Shown: in pieces, positions 1 through 7,327 of the stretch | Layout of the letters: the number at the start of each line of letters is the position of its first letter | How positions within the stretch are numbered: position 1 is the first letter of the stretch | Assembly (NCBI GenBank): GCA_031271525.1 | Contig: JAISVO010000029.1 | Location: forward strand, 1 to 9,526 | Direction of reading: 5' to 3' | DNA length: 9,526 nt | From: Oscillospiraceae bacterium | Lineage (GTDB): Bacteria; Bacillota; Clostridia; Oscillospirales; UBA929 | Notes under the pieces: model-generated | What the model was told of the DNA's origin: nothing | The model's database searches: none | Seen by the model: the letters and a program-made list of their open reading frames with translations, nothing else | Made by a program: the position numbers and the translations under genes

Positions 1-707
1 TACACCAAGTGGCGCTCCTCCAGCGCGCGGCGCAGGCCTAGGCAGTCCTTCCCCGCTAACCTCGGGGCGAAGCGCGCCGGTTTTTTCCGGTAGCCGGGGT
101 TCTGTGTCAGCACGACGACATGGAAGGCGTTGCCGTCCTCGATCGACTTATCGATCGGGATGGGGGACGCCACCCCGCCGTCCGCGAACCGGTAACCCTC
201 GAACTTCACCGGCGGCGTGACAAAGGGGACCGAGCAGGAGGCGCGGGTGAGGGTGAATTTCCGGTCGATCCGTCCCTTTGGGAACCAAAACGCCTGCCCG
301 GAGCGGCAATCGGTCACCCCGGTGAGGAAGGCGACGTCGGTTTCGTCAAAGCTCTCCCAGTCAAAAAAGACGTGCTTTTGCGGGACCTCCTCAAAAATGA
401 AATCCATTCCGAAGAAGGAGCCTTTCAGCATGTTGCGGTACCCGAGGTACCGTGGATCGCCGACATAGTGCTCCACAATGTCACGGCTGCGGAGCCTCTG
501 CCCCGATATATAGGAGAGGGCGTTCGCGGCGCCCGCCGACACCCCGATGATATAGGGGAACATCCACCCGGCGTCCATAAACGCCTCGAAAACGCCCGAG
601 CTGTAAAACCCCCGGGTGCCGCCGCCCTCGCAGACAAGCGCCGTCCCGTCCGGAAGGGTCGTCCGGAACGGTTCCCCCTTGATGATCGGACGGGTATAAC
701 TGTCCAT
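1..707 (-). CDS. Patatin-like phospholipase, C-terminus missing at window edge
   Basis: This is probably a serine lipid acyl hydrolase of the bacterial patatin family (YjjU/RssA-like), acting on phospholipids or other acyl esters in or at the cytoplasm. Reading leftward from the ATG at 707, about 235 codons stay open to the window edge, so the C-terminus is not visible. The oxyanion-hole glycine loop CEGGGTRG lies at residues 26-33. The nucleophile elbow GVSAG lies at 55-59, with Ser57 as nucleophile, and the Asp of the DGG motif is at about 176. These form the Ser-Asp dyad of the family. No signal peptide or membrane segment is visible. The start is supported by a strong ribosome binding site, AAGGGGGTGG, just upstream. 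The gene is divergent from the GH43 gene. The family assignment is firm; the substrate is unknown. Confidence 0.9.
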   Translation of the reverse strand, partial: MDSYTRPIIKGEPFRTTLPDGTALVCEGGGTRGFYSSGVFEAFMDAGWMFPYIIGVSAGAANALSYISGQRLRSRDIVEHYVGDPRYLGYRNMLKGSFFGMDFIFEEVPQKHVFFDWESFDETDVAFLTGVTDCRSGQAFWFPKGRIDRKFTLTRASCSVPFVTPPVKFEGYRFADGGVASPIPIDKSIEDGNAFHVVVLTQNPGYRKKPARFAPRLAGKDCLGLRRALEERHLV

Positions 708-721
708 AGTAGCCACCCCCT

Positions 722-746
722 TGAAAGAGTATACCATAGACTTTCA
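722..746. repeat. Inverted repeat in the divergent patatin/GH43 gap, possible operator
   Basis: TGAAAG at 722-727 and CTTTCA at 741-746 are perfect 6-base inverted arms separated by 13 bases. They bracket the -10 of the patatin promoter. The position fits an operator that could control either divergent gene, but short AT-rich arms like these can arise by chance. No promoter with a convincing -35 is visible for the GH43 direction; TATAAA at 755-760 is the nearest -10-like hexamer. Confidence 0.3.
728..736 (-). promoter_or_regulatory. Extended -10 promoter of the patatin gene
   Basis: On the minus strand the sequence reads TGGTATACT, an extended -10 element (TG, one base, TATACT). No good -35 hexamer is seen 16-18 bases upstream. 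The expected start would be near 721, inside the ribosome binding site, which gives an unusually short leader of about 14 bases. The assignment rests on the motif alone. Confidence 0.5.
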
Positions 747-780
747 GAAATTACTATAAAAAGAAAGAAGGGATGCGGGT

Positions 781-2274
781 ATGCATACATATGAAAATCC
801 GGTGATCAAGGGGTTTAACCCCGACCCGAGCGTCTGCCGCGCCGGCGACGAGTTCTACTTGGTGACTTCCACCTTTGAATTCTTCCCCGGCGTACCCGTC
901 TATCGCAGCAAAAACCTCGCGAACTGGGAGTTAGCGGGGCACTGCCTGACCCGCAGGAGCCAGCTGGAGCTGATGGGCGCCCGCCCCTCCGGCGGCGTCT
1001 ACGCGCCCACCATCCGGTTTCACAACGGGACCTTTTACATGACGACAACCAATGTGAGCCACAGGGGAAATTTTATCGTGACGGCGGCAGACCCGCTCGG
1101 GGAGTGGTCGGACCCCGTCTGGGTCGATCAGGGCGGTATCGACCCATCCCTCTTCTTCGACGATAACGGATCGGTGTATTTCACCTCAACCGGTTCGTCG
1201 GACGGCAGGACGGGGATTTATTGCTGCGAGCTGGACCCCGTGACGCTGACGCGGGTCAGCGAGTCGGTCTGTCTGACGCTCGGGAGCGGCGGGCGGTTTG
1301 CCGAAGCGCCGCACCTGTATAAAAATGGGAAATATTACTATTTGTTATTGGCCGAAGGGGGGACCGAGTTTGGGCACATGGTCACCGTCTTCCGAAGCGG
1401 TTCGGCGGCGGGGCCGTATCAGCCCTGCCCCCGCAACCCGATCCTCACTCACCGGGGCGCGGACGCGCAAAGCTGCCCGCTGCAATGCGCCGGGCACGCC
1501 GACCTGTTTAGCGACCGGTACGGCAATTGGTGGATGGCGGCGCTCGCCGTCCGTCCGCTGTCTGGCGTCATGCTGCACAATCTGGGGCGGGAGACCTGCC
1601 TCGCTCCGGTGATCTGGGAGGACGGCTGGCCCGTTGTCAACGACGGGAAACCGCTGGATATACGAATGTCGGGTCCCTTGCCGGAGACGCCGGAAGCGCG
1701 GAATGAGAGCTTTTACGACGACTTTTCCGCACCGAACCCCGAGTATCTGTTTATCCGTAACCCGGACGGGGATCGGTACCGCCGGGATGGGAAGACGCTG
1801 ACGCTGCGGGGGAACGGGGCGGCGCTGTCGTCTTTGGACGGGGAGCCGCCGGTCTTCTTGGGGGTTCGGCAGAAGGAGTTTTTCTCGGCCGCCGAGGCTG
1901 CGGTGTCCGTCGGGGACGGAGGAATCGGCGGGATTGCGGCCTACTACGGTCCCGGCTATTTCTTCGCTGTTTTGGCTGAGCGGGACGGCGGTCGGACCTC
2001 CGTGCGGACCGTTCTGAGGGTGCACGGCATCGAGGCGGTGAGCGCCCCGGTATCGCTGCCGGACGGTCCGGCGACCCTGCGGATCGAGGCGGGGACGGAC
2101 GCCTACCGGCTGGGGTATGTTGACGGCGGCAAATTCATTGAGCTGGCGCGGGGAGCGTCCGCCGGGCTTTGCACCGAGGGAACGGCGTCGATGACGTTCA
2201 CCGGGACGCTGTTCGGGATGTTCTGCGAGAAGGGCGAAGCGGCTTTCCGCAGGTTTCGGGTGACGGTTGGTTAA
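781..2274 (+). CDS. GH43 beta-xylosidase / alpha-L-arabinofuranosidase
   Basis: This is a glycoside hydrolase of family 43 in the XynB-like group (subfamily 11/12 type). It is expected to release xylose or arabinose from short imported xylo-oligosaccharides. The 497-aa protein has no signal peptide, so it should be cytoplasmic. Residues 1 to about 300 form the five-bladed propeller. Asp15 in NPDPS is the catalytic base, Asp121 in GGIDPS the pKa modulator and Glu175 in FAEAPH the catalytic acid. Further family landmarks are AEGGTEFGH (191-199), GHADLFSD (238-245) and LGRET (268-272). Residues from about 311 form the concanavalin-like C-terminal domain typical of these xylosidases. Total length is slightly below the usual 530 or so. 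The start is supported by AGAAGGG at 766-772, eight bases upstream. No sugar transporter or regulator is adjacent. The choice between xylosidase and arabinofuranosidase activity cannot be made from motifs. Confidence 0.92.
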   Translation: MHTYENPVIKGFNPDPSVCRAGDEFYLVTSTFEFFPGVPVYRSKNLANWELAGHCLTRRSQLELMGARPSGGVYAPTIRFHNGTFYMTTTNVSHRGNFIVTAADPLGEWSDPVWVDQGGIDPSLFFDDNGSVYFTSTGSSDGRTGIYCCELDPVTLTRVSESVCLTLGSGGRFAEAPHLYKNGKYYYLLLAEGGTEFGHMVTVFRSGSAAGPYQPCPRNPILTHRGADAQSCPLQCAGHADLFSDRYGNWWMAALAVRPLSGVMLHNLGRETCLAPVIWEDGWPVVNDGKPLDIRMSGPLPETPEARNESFYDDFSAPNPEYLFIRNPDGDRYRRDGKTLTLRGNGAALSSLDGEPPVFLGVRQKEFFSAAEAAVSVGDGGIGGIAAYYGPGYFFAVLAERDGGRTSVRTVLRVHGIEAVSAPVSLPDGPATLRIEAGTDAYRLGYVDGGKFIELARGASAGLCTEGTASMTFTGTLFGMFCEKGEAAFRRFRVTVG

Positions 2275-2338
2275 CGGGGGCGGCCGGCGTAAGAAAACCG
2301 CAAAAATTCAACCTGATGTGCGGAGTGGTTCCTAATTC

Positions 2339-2367
2339 TTGACCGCTTCCCCTCCTTGTGGTATACT
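2339..2367 (+). promoter_or_regulatory. Sigma-A promoter of the obgE operon
   Basis: TTGACC at 2339-2344 and TATACT at 2362-2367 are separated by 17 bases, and TG at 2359-2360 makes an extended -10. Transcription should begin near 2374, about 26 bases before the obgE ATG. This is the best promoter in the window. It also rules out the GTG at 2358 as a start codon, because that codon lies inside the promoter. Confidence 0.82.
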
Positions 2368-2399
2368 GTCCCTATCCTATGATACGGGAGTACGGAACA

Positions 2400-3668
2400 A
2401 TGTTCATTGATACCGCCGTGATCTCGGTCCGGGCAGGCCGGGGCGGCGACGGCTCGGTCTCCTTCCGGCGGGAGAAATATGTTCCGGCGGGCGGACCGGA
2501 CGGCGGCGACGGGGGCCGGGGCGGACATGTCCTCCTCCGTGCGGACGAAAAGCTGAGCAACCTCTCCGACTACCGCTATAAGACCAAATACGCCGCGCCG
2601 GATGGCGAACGGGGAGGACCCGTCCAGCGCGCCGGGACGAGCGGCGAAGACCTGACCCTCCGCGTCCCGGTCGGTACCCTTGTCTACGACGACGAGTCCG
2701 GCGCACTGCTCGCCGACCTGTCAGGCGGCGAACCGCAGTTACTGTGCAAAGGCGGCCGGGGCGGCTGGGGGAACAAGAAATTCGCCAATGCCTCCCGGCA
2801 AGCGCCGCGCTTTGCGAAAGCCGGGGTCGAGGGGGAAGCCCTGCGGATCCGCCTTGAGGTGAAGCTGCTGGCGGACATCGGTTTGGTGGGGTTTCCCAAC
2901 GCCGGGAAGAGCACCCTCTTGTCGTCGATCTCGGCGGCGCGCCCCAAGATCGCCGATTACCCGTTTACCACCCTGAACCCCCATTTGGGCGTCGTCACGG
3001 CGGACGCCGACACAAGCTTTCTCTGCGCCGATATTCCGGGGCTGATCGAGGGGGCCGCCGGCGGTGCGGGGCTTGGTCACGCTTTCCTCCGCCATATCGA
3101 ACGGTGCCGCCTCCTTCTCCATGTCGTGGACGCCGCCGGAACCGAAGGGCGGGATCCCCCGGCCGATATCGACGCCATCGACAAGGAGCTGCTCGCCCAT
3201 AGCCCGGAGCTTGCCGAGCGGGAACAGATCGTCGTCGCGAACAAGCTGGACGCAATCGCCGACAGATCCGTGCTGGACCGTCTGCGGGAGCGCGCCGCCC
3301 CCCGGGAGTTGGTGGTGATCTCCGCCGCCACCGGGCAGGGTGTCCGGGAGCTGGTTACCCTGTGCGCGAGGAAACTTGCGGAACTGCCGCCGATTAAGGT
3401 TTTCAGCCCCGACCCGAAGCCGGACGAAGCCGCGGCAAAAGAACTGCCGGCGAAAACCGAAATAACGCAGGAGGACGGCGTCTGGGCGGTGACCGGCGAG
3501 TGGCTGAAGCGTCTGATGCGGGATATTAACTTCGACGATATGGAGTCGCTCGCCTACTTCGAGCGGCGGCTGACCGACGGTGGCGTCTACGGCAAGCTGG
3601 AGGAGCTCGGTATCGCAGAGGGCGACACGGTGGAGATCTACGGACTGACCTTTGAATATGTGAGGTGA
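2400..3668 (+). CDS. obgE: Obg family GTPase (ribosome assembly, stress)
   Basis: Obg is an essential GTPase that binds the 50S ribosomal subunit during late assembly and is linked to ppGpp and stress signalling. The 422-aa protein shows all three domains. The glycine-rich Obg fold occupies 1 to about 157 (GGDGSVSFRREKYVPAGGP begins at 15). The G domain follows, with G1 GFPNAGKS at 164-171, switch threonines at 190-191, G3 DIPG at 211-214, G4 NKLD at 281-284 and G5 SAA at 308-310. A C-terminal OCT domain spans about 355-422, as in Bacillus subtilis Obg. The start is ATG 2400, because MFID is the conserved N-terminus and GGGAG at 2386-2390 is well spaced. A reading from GTG 2358 would add 14 non-conserved residues. 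The usual neighbours rplU and rpmA are absent. Confidence 0.97.
   Translation: MFIDTAVISVRAGRGGDGSVSFRREKYVPAGGPDGGDGGRGGHVLLRADEKLSNLSDYRYKTKYAAPDGERGGPVQRAGTSGEDLTLRVPVGTLVYDDESGALLADLSGGEPQLLCKGGRGGWGNKKFANASRQAPRFAKAGVEGEALRIRLEVKLLADIGLVGFPNAGKSTLLSSISAARPKIADYPFTTLNPHLGVVTADADTSFLCADIPGLIEGAAGGAGLGHAFLRHIERCRLLLHVVDAAGTEGRDPPADIDAIDKELLAHSPELAEREQIVVANKLDAIADRSVLDRLRERAAPRELVVISAATGQGVRELVTLCARKLAELPPIKVFSPDPKPDEAAAKELPAKTEITQEDGVWAVTGEWLKRLMRDINFDDMESLAYFERRLTDGGVYGKLEELGIAEGDTVEIYGLTFEYVR
3662..3668 (+). promoter_or_regulatory. Ribosome binding site that contains the obgE stop
   Basis: GAGGTGA is the Shine-Dalgarno sequence for the esterase GTG at 3675, with a 6-base spacer. Its last three bases are the obgE stop codon. 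A terminating ribosome would sit on the next initiation site, which implies translational coupling. Confidence 0.75.
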
Positions 3669-3674
3669 GCGGTT

Positions 3675-4457
3675 GTGTCCTTATTAAAACTCAACTTTTT
3701 CTCAGAGGCGCTCGGGCGGGCGGTCTACGTCAATGTCCTGCTGCCGCAGGCGACCACCGGAAAGGGACGGGGCTGGAAGGCCTTTGAGACCAAGCCGCCC
3801 TTCCCGGTCCTGTACCTCCTCCACGGGCTGAGCGACGATCAGGACGGCTGGCTCCGGCAGACGAGCATCGAGCGGTACGCCGAGAAGCGGAACCTCGCCG
3901 TCGTCCTGCCGACAACCGACCGGGGTTTCTACACCGACACGGCCTACGGAACAAACTATTTTACCTATATCAGCGAGGAACTGCCATCTGTCCTCAAGCA
4001 GTACCTTCCCCTGTCGGAGCGGCGGGAGGACACCTACGCCGCCGGACTTTCGATGGGCGGCTACGGCGCGCTGAAGCTGGCGCTGCGGCTCCCGCAGAGA
4101 TTCTCGTTCGCGGCCTCGCTGTCGGGCGCCGCGAATATTGCGGCGCGGATCAACAACGGGCACATCACCGGCGACTTCCTCAAAGAGATGCAATCTATCT
4201 TCGGCGAGACAATCAAGCCGGAGGACGATGTCTTCTCCCTGCTGGAAACGGCGTCGCCCAAGCCCAAACTGTTTGTTTGCTGCGGCACCGACGACGCGCT
4301 GTACGAGTCAAACGACGCCTTCCGGACCCGCGCCGGGGAGCTGGGCTACGATATAACATGGCGGAGCGACGAGGGCGACGCCCACGAGTGGGGCTACTGG
4401 GACCGGATGATCCAAGTCGCTTTGAATCTCTTGCCGGAACAAACATATCTGAGGTGA
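3675..4457 (+). CDS. Alpha/beta-hydrolase esterase, EstA / S-formylglutathione hydrolase type
   Basis: This is a cytoplasmic serine esterase of the esterase D/CE1 superfamily, which includes EstA tributyrin esterases and S-formylglutathione hydrolases. It probably hydrolyses short acyl esters such as acetyl groups on sugars. The 260-aa protein has YLLHGLSDD (47-55), the oxyanion-side motif. The nucleophile elbow GLSMGGYGA has Ser126, the acid lies in CGTDDALY (Asp207, possibly Asp206) and the catalytic His237 is in DAHEWGYWD. All are in the expected order and spacing. No signal peptide is seen. Translation starts at GTG 3675, fixed by the GAGGTGA six bases upstream. It lies between obgE and yebC with 6-base gaps. 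De-acetylation of xylan fragments alongside the GH43 enzyme is possible but is inference. Confidence 0.88.
   Translation: MSLLKLNFFSEALGRAVYVNVLLPQATTGKGRGWKAFETKPPFPVLYLLHGLSDDQDGWLRQTSIERYAEKRNLAVVLPTTDRGFYTDTAYGTNYFTYISEELPSVLKQYLPLSERREDTYAAGLSMGGYGALKLALRLPQRFSFAASLSGAANIAARINNGHITGDFLKEMQSIFGETIKPEDDVFSLLETASPKPKLFVCCGTDDALYESNDAFRTRAGELGYDITWRSDEGDAHEWGYWDRMIQVALNLLPEQTYLR
4451..4457 (+). promoter_or_regulatory. Ribosome binding site that contains the esterase stop
   Basis: GAGGTGA again serves as Shine-Dalgarno, here for the yebC ATG at 4464 with a 6-base spacer, and again ends with the stop codon of the preceding gene. The layout is the same as at the obgE-esterase junction. Confidence 0.75.
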
Positions 4458-4463
4458 CACACT

Positions 4464-5186
4464 ATGTCAGGACATTCCAAATGGAAGAATATCGCGCATA
4501 AAAAGGAGAAGACCGACGCCCAGCGGGCGAAGATCTTCACCAAGCTCTCCCGGGAAATCATCGTCGCCGTGCGGGAGGGGGGAACCGACCCGAACGCCAA
4601 CTCCCGCCTGAAAGACTGCATCACAAAAGCCCGCCAGAGCAACGTTCCGAGCGACAACATCAAGCGGGTCATCGAGCGGGCGGCGGGTTCCGGAGGCGCG
4701 GAGAACTACGAATCGGTGCAGTACGAAGGGTATGGGCCGGGCGGCACGGCGGTCATCGTCGAGGCGATGACCGATAACCGCAACCGCACCGCCGGGGAGG
4801 TGCGCCATTACTTTGATAAGTTCGGAGGAAATCTGGGCGCCGCCGGATGCGTGTCATGGTTTTTCGATCAAAAGGGTATACTGGTTATCGAGGACGACGG
4901 TCTTGACGAGGATGCCCTGATGATGGCCGCGCTGGATGCCGGCGCTTCGGATGTCACCTCCGCGGACGGTGTCATTGAGATCGAGACCGAGCCGGACGCT
5001 TTTTCCGCCGTCCGGGACGCGCTGGAAGGGCGCTCCCTCCTGTCGGCCGAGGTGGAGAAGGTTCCGCAAAACTGGGTCACCCTGACCGAAGAGGAAGACA
5101 TTAAGAAAATGCGCCGTTTGCTGGATGCGCTGGAAGACAATGAGGATGTGCAAAACGTATGGCACAATTGGGAGAACGAGGAATAA
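4464..5186 (+). CDS. yebC: YebC/PmpR (TACO1) family protein
   Basis: The 240-aa protein is a full-length member of the YebC/TACO1 family, long annotated as a transcriptional regulator. More recent work on the family describes a translation role in relieving ribosome stalling, notably at proline stretches. Signatures are the N-terminus MSGHSKWKNIAHKK, the block YEGYGPGGTAVIVEAMTDNR (87-106), GGNLGAAGCVSWFF (121-134) and the C-terminal DALEDNEDVQNVWHN (221-235). The protein is acidic and soluble, with no membrane segment. The ATG at 4464 follows GAGGTGA by 6 bases. Its 3' end overlaps the next gene by 28 bases. In many bacteria yebC lies beside ruvC, but not here. Family assignment is certain; the molecular role is taken from relatives. 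Confidence 0.96.
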   Translation: MSGHSKWKNIAHKKEKTDAQRAKIFTKLSREIIVAVREGGTDPNANSRLKDCITKARQSNVPSDNIKRVIERAAGSGGAENYESVQYEGYGPGGTAVIVEAMTDNRNRTAGEVRHYFDKFGGNLGAAGCVSWFFDQKGILVIEDDGLDEDALMMAALDAGASDVTSADGVIEIETEPDAFSAVRDALEGRSLLSAEVEKVPQNWVTLTEEEDIKKMRRLLDALEDNEDVQNVWHNWENEE

Positions 5187-6514
5187 GCGATAAAAGCCCC
5201 GGGTTCGTCGAGCGGACCCTTTATGCAGCCGCGGTGGCGGTCGGGCTGTGTATCATCCTGTTCGCCGTGTCGCCCGTCCCCGAGCGGGGGGAAGCCGCTG
5301 TCATGGCGGCCGCCTTCGGGCTTCTCGGCGGGTTACTGATCTTCTCATTCTGCGGGGAGGTTCGTCCGCCCGCCGTACTGATCTTTTTCGCCGGCGCCGT
5401 AGCCGCCGGGATGGTGCTGCGTACGGTCAGCCTGACCCAAAGCAACAACACCGACTACCTCTCCTGCCTGCAGCCGTGGGCGCGGGACTTCCGGGAGCTT
5501 GGCTGGAAGGCGATTGTCGAGACGTGGTCGGACTACAACATGCCCTACCTCTATATCATCGGGCTGATCGCCCGGGTGCCGATGAACGACCTCTACCTCT
5601 ACAAGCTGGTCAGCGTCCTCTTCGACTGCGGGCTGGTGTTGATGGCGCTCCGTTTGTCTTCCCGGTTCCGCCTTGGCTCGCTGCGTAAAATGGCGCTGGG
5701 CGCCGCAGTCTTCCTCGCGCCGACCGTCTGGCTCAACAGCTCGTTCTGGGGGCAGTGCGACTCGATCTATGTCTTCTTTTGCCTCTCGGCCTTCACCTTC
5801 GCGCTGGAGGACAAACCCGGCTTGTCGGTCGCGGCGGCCGCTGTCGCTTTCTCGTTTAAGCTCCAGACGGTCTTCTTTCTCCCGATCTACCTTGTACTCT
5901 GGATCGGCAAGCGGGTAAAACTCCGGCAGATACCCGTCTTCCTTGCGGTGTTTGTCGGGATGTACCTCCCCGCGTGGGCGCTGGGACGTCCGTTCGCCGA
6001 TATTGTCCGTATCTATGCCCGTCAGTCGTCCCAGTACGCGAACCGCTTAAACCTGAACTCCCCCTCGGCGTACGCCCTGCTCAACGCGAGTGAGCCGCAC
6101 GACATCTTGTTCGGCGCGGGACTTGTGATGGCGTTCCTCTTCCTTGGGATGCTGGTTCTGTTCGCGTGGCTCCGCCGGGACCGCCTCAGCGACAGGACTC
6201 TATTGCTGATCACCCTTGCGATGGTGCTGGGCATCCCGTGGTTTTTACCCAGTATGCACGACCGGTATTTCTATTTGGCGGACATCTTCTGTCTCTTCGT
6301 CGCGGTTTTAATCCCGGAAAAATGGTACTTCGCCCCCTTCTGCGTCCTCTCCTCCTACGCGGGCTACCACGCTTTCCTGTTCGGCGCGTATATTCCGTAT
6401 TTCGGGTTGCAGATCCCCTCGCTGATCATCCTCTTCCTCACCGGCAGCGCCGTGTATATGGTAAGCCAAGCGCTGACCGGCCCGGCTGAGGGAGAGAGGA
6501 GGGTTGCCGGATGA
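5159..6514 (+). CDS. Polytopic GT-C glycosyltransferase, Gpi18-like mannosyltransferase family
   Basis: This is an integral membrane glycosyltransferase of the GT-C fold. It resembles the Gpi18-related mannosyltransferases common in Clostridia, which use lipid-linked sugars and act on the outer face of the membrane. The 451-aa protein has roughly 11 hydrophobic segments, beginning at about 20-39, 46-66 and 70-90. The first large external loop has NNTDYLSCLQPWARDF (96-111), whose Asp99 is the probable catalytic acid or metal ligand. Family landmarks are LNSSFWGQCDSIY (192-204), AFSFKLQTVFFLP (230-242) and MHDRYFYLADIF (366-377). ATG 5159 overlaps yebC by 28 bases. The nearest GAGG is 13 bases upstream, so the exact start is less certain than for the neighbours. 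The stop overlaps the next start as ATGA. The sugar and acceptor are unknown. Confidence 0.82.
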   Translation: MAQLGERGISDKSPGFVERTLYAAAVAVGLCIILFAVSPVPERGEAAVMAAAFGLLGGLLIFSFCGEVRPPAVLIFFAGAVAAGMVLRTVSLTQSNNTDYLSCLQPWARDFRELGWKAIVETWSDYNMPYLYIIGLIARVPMNDLYLYKLVSVLFDCGLVLMALRLSSRFRLGSLRKMALGAAVFLAPTVWLNSSFWGQCDSIYVFFCLSAFTFALEDKPGLSVAAAAVAFSFKLQTVFFLPIYLVLWIGKRVKLRQIPVFLAVFVGMYLPAWALGRPFADIVRIYARQSSQYANRLNLNSPSAYALLNASEPHDILFGAGLVMAFLFLGMLVLFAWLRRDRLSDRTLLLITLAMVLGIPWFLPSMHDRYFYLADIFCLFVAVLIPEKWYFAPFCVLSSYAGYHAFLFGAYIPYFGLQIPSLIILFLTGSAVYMVSQALTGPAEGERRVAG

Positions 6515-7119
6515 AGAAAATCTTAGGGAGAATCCTGATAGGCGGGGGGATCCTAATCGTGCTCCTCACCGTCTTGTCCCTCACCGTCCTAAACGGCCAA
6601 TTCAAGCCCAACCGAGAGACTGTTTTTATGCGGGCCGGGCGGCTTGCCGCCGCAGACCGGGATTACACGAGCGCCATTGACTATTACCGGATGGCGATCG
6701 GGCTGGACCGCCGGAACACGGAGGCGTACCGGAGATTAGCGGAGTCTTGCGTCTACGACAATGATGTGGAGAGCGCGCTGTATTACTTAGAGCTGGGGAT
6801 TGAACATACCGGAAGCGAGGCGCTTCGGGAGGCGCTGAACGCGCTGCTCGCGGAAATCGCCGCGCAGGAAGCGGAGCAGCCCCCGCCGCCGCCCGAGACT
6901 GACATATCGCCTGCGCCAATGCCCTCGCCGGCGGTTGAACCGTCGGTCGCGGAAGCAGCCGACCCCGGCGTGTCCCCCGATATTTCGCCTAGCTCCGACG
7001 CGCTCCCCGACCCGGGAGCGGAAGGTACGCCGGATGTGTCGCCATACCCGTCGCCGATGCCCGAACCTTCGGTCGCGGGTGTGCCGGAGGAGCCGGTGAC
7101 GTCGGCGCAGGCGATCTAA
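6511..7119 (+). CDS. Membrane-anchored TPR protein with Pro/Ser/Thr-rich tail
   Basis: This 202-aa protein is probably anchored in the membrane with its body outside the cytoplasm. Residues 9-29 are one hydrophobic segment after MKKILGR, an uncleaved anchor or signal peptide. About 36-103 form two TPR-like helical pairs (AGRLAAADRDYTSAIDYYRM, then EAYRRLAESC onward), a protein-binding fold. A charged helix follows, then PPPPP at 124-128. A low-complexity tail rich in Pro, Ser, Ala and Glu runs to the end. The tail holds imperfect repeats: PSPAVEPSVA at 138-147 against PSPMPEPSVA at 180-189, and D(I/V)SP three times. The start is fixed by AGAGGAGGG seven bases upstream and the ATGA overlap with the glycosyltransferase. 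No named family is recognised. It could be a partner or acceptor of that enzyme. Confidence 0.78.
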   Translation: MKKILGRILIGGGILIVLLTVLSLTVLNGQFKPNRETVFMRAGRLAAADRDYTSAIDYYRMAIGLDRRNTEAYRRLAESCVYDNDVESALYYLELGIEHTGSEALREALNALLAEIAAQEAEQPPPPPETDISPAPMPSPAVEPSVAEAADPGVSPDISPSSDALPDPGAEGTPDVSPYPSPMPEPSVAGVPEEPVTSAQAI

Positions 7120-7141
7120 AAAAACGTGTCCCAACTTCGAC

Positions 7142-7170
7142 TGGATATCTCCTTTAGACTGTGATATACT
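7142..7170 (+). promoter_or_regulatory. Promoter of the 39-aa gene
   Basis: TATACT at 7165-7170 is preceded by TG at 7162-7163, an extended -10. TGGATA at 7142-7147 is a weak -35 (4 of 6 consensus bases) with a 17-base spacer. Transcription would start near 7177, about 27 bases before the ATG. Confidence 0.62.
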
Positions 7171-7203
7171 AACCATAACACTGAAGAGAGGGGGAGTAGA
7201 CGT

Positions 7204-7323
7204 ATGGCGAAAATCGCCGAACTGGACGCCGAGGCACTCCGGCTGCTTCAAACGTACGAGCAGGAGATGCAGTCCAAAGGGCTTGACGTAGTCTTGGTAG
7301 CTTACGAGAAAACAGAGCAGTAA
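7204..7323 (+). CDS. Small protein of 39 aa, function unknown
   Basis: ATG 7204 to TAA 7321-7323 encodes 39 residues starting MAKIAELDAE and ending VAYEKTEQ. The case for a real gene is its setting. It has an extended -10 promoter of its own, a strong ribosome binding site (AGAGGGGGAG at 7187-7196, 7 bases before the ATG) and a GC-rich hairpin 4 bases after the stop. Residues 4-23 would form an acidic amphipathic helix, and DVVLVAYEK at 29-37 looks like a beta strand, so a compact helix-strand fold is plausible. There is no membrane segment, no Cys and no signal peptide. I do not recognise a family. It lies between the operon end and the non-coding stretch before pgcA and could equally be a leader or regulatory peptide. 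Confidence 0.72.
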   Translation: MAKIAELDAEALRLLQTYEQEMQSKGLDVVLVAYEKTEQ

Positions 7324-7327
7324 GGAA

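Noticed and set aside
779..788. Perfect 10-base palindrome GTATGCATAC over the GH43 start codon
   Set aside because: It is short and covers the start codon; no supporting element, so probably chance.
425..790. 121-codon minus-strand frame
   Set aside because: It overlaps the 5' part of the patatin gene in another frame and is Arg-rich shadow sequence.
120..794. 224-codon open frame on the plus strand
   Set aside because: It is antisense to the patatin gene, which has intact catalytic motifs, and its peptide has no recognisable features.
1345..2025. 226-codon minus-strand frame
   Set aside because: It is antisense within the GH43 gene; long shadow frames are expected at this GC content.
2275..2338. 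Terminator after GH43
   Set aside because: Only a 4-base GCGG/CCGC pairing is seen before an A-run; not enough for a hairpin call.
2358..2399. 14-residue N-terminal extension of Obg from GTG 2358
   Set aside because: The codon lies inside the promoter spacer/-10 region, and MFID is the conserved Obg start with its own ribosome site.
7120..7141. Terminator at the end of the obgE operon
   Set aside because: An A-run follows the stop but no hairpin precedes it, so readthrough into the small gene is possible.
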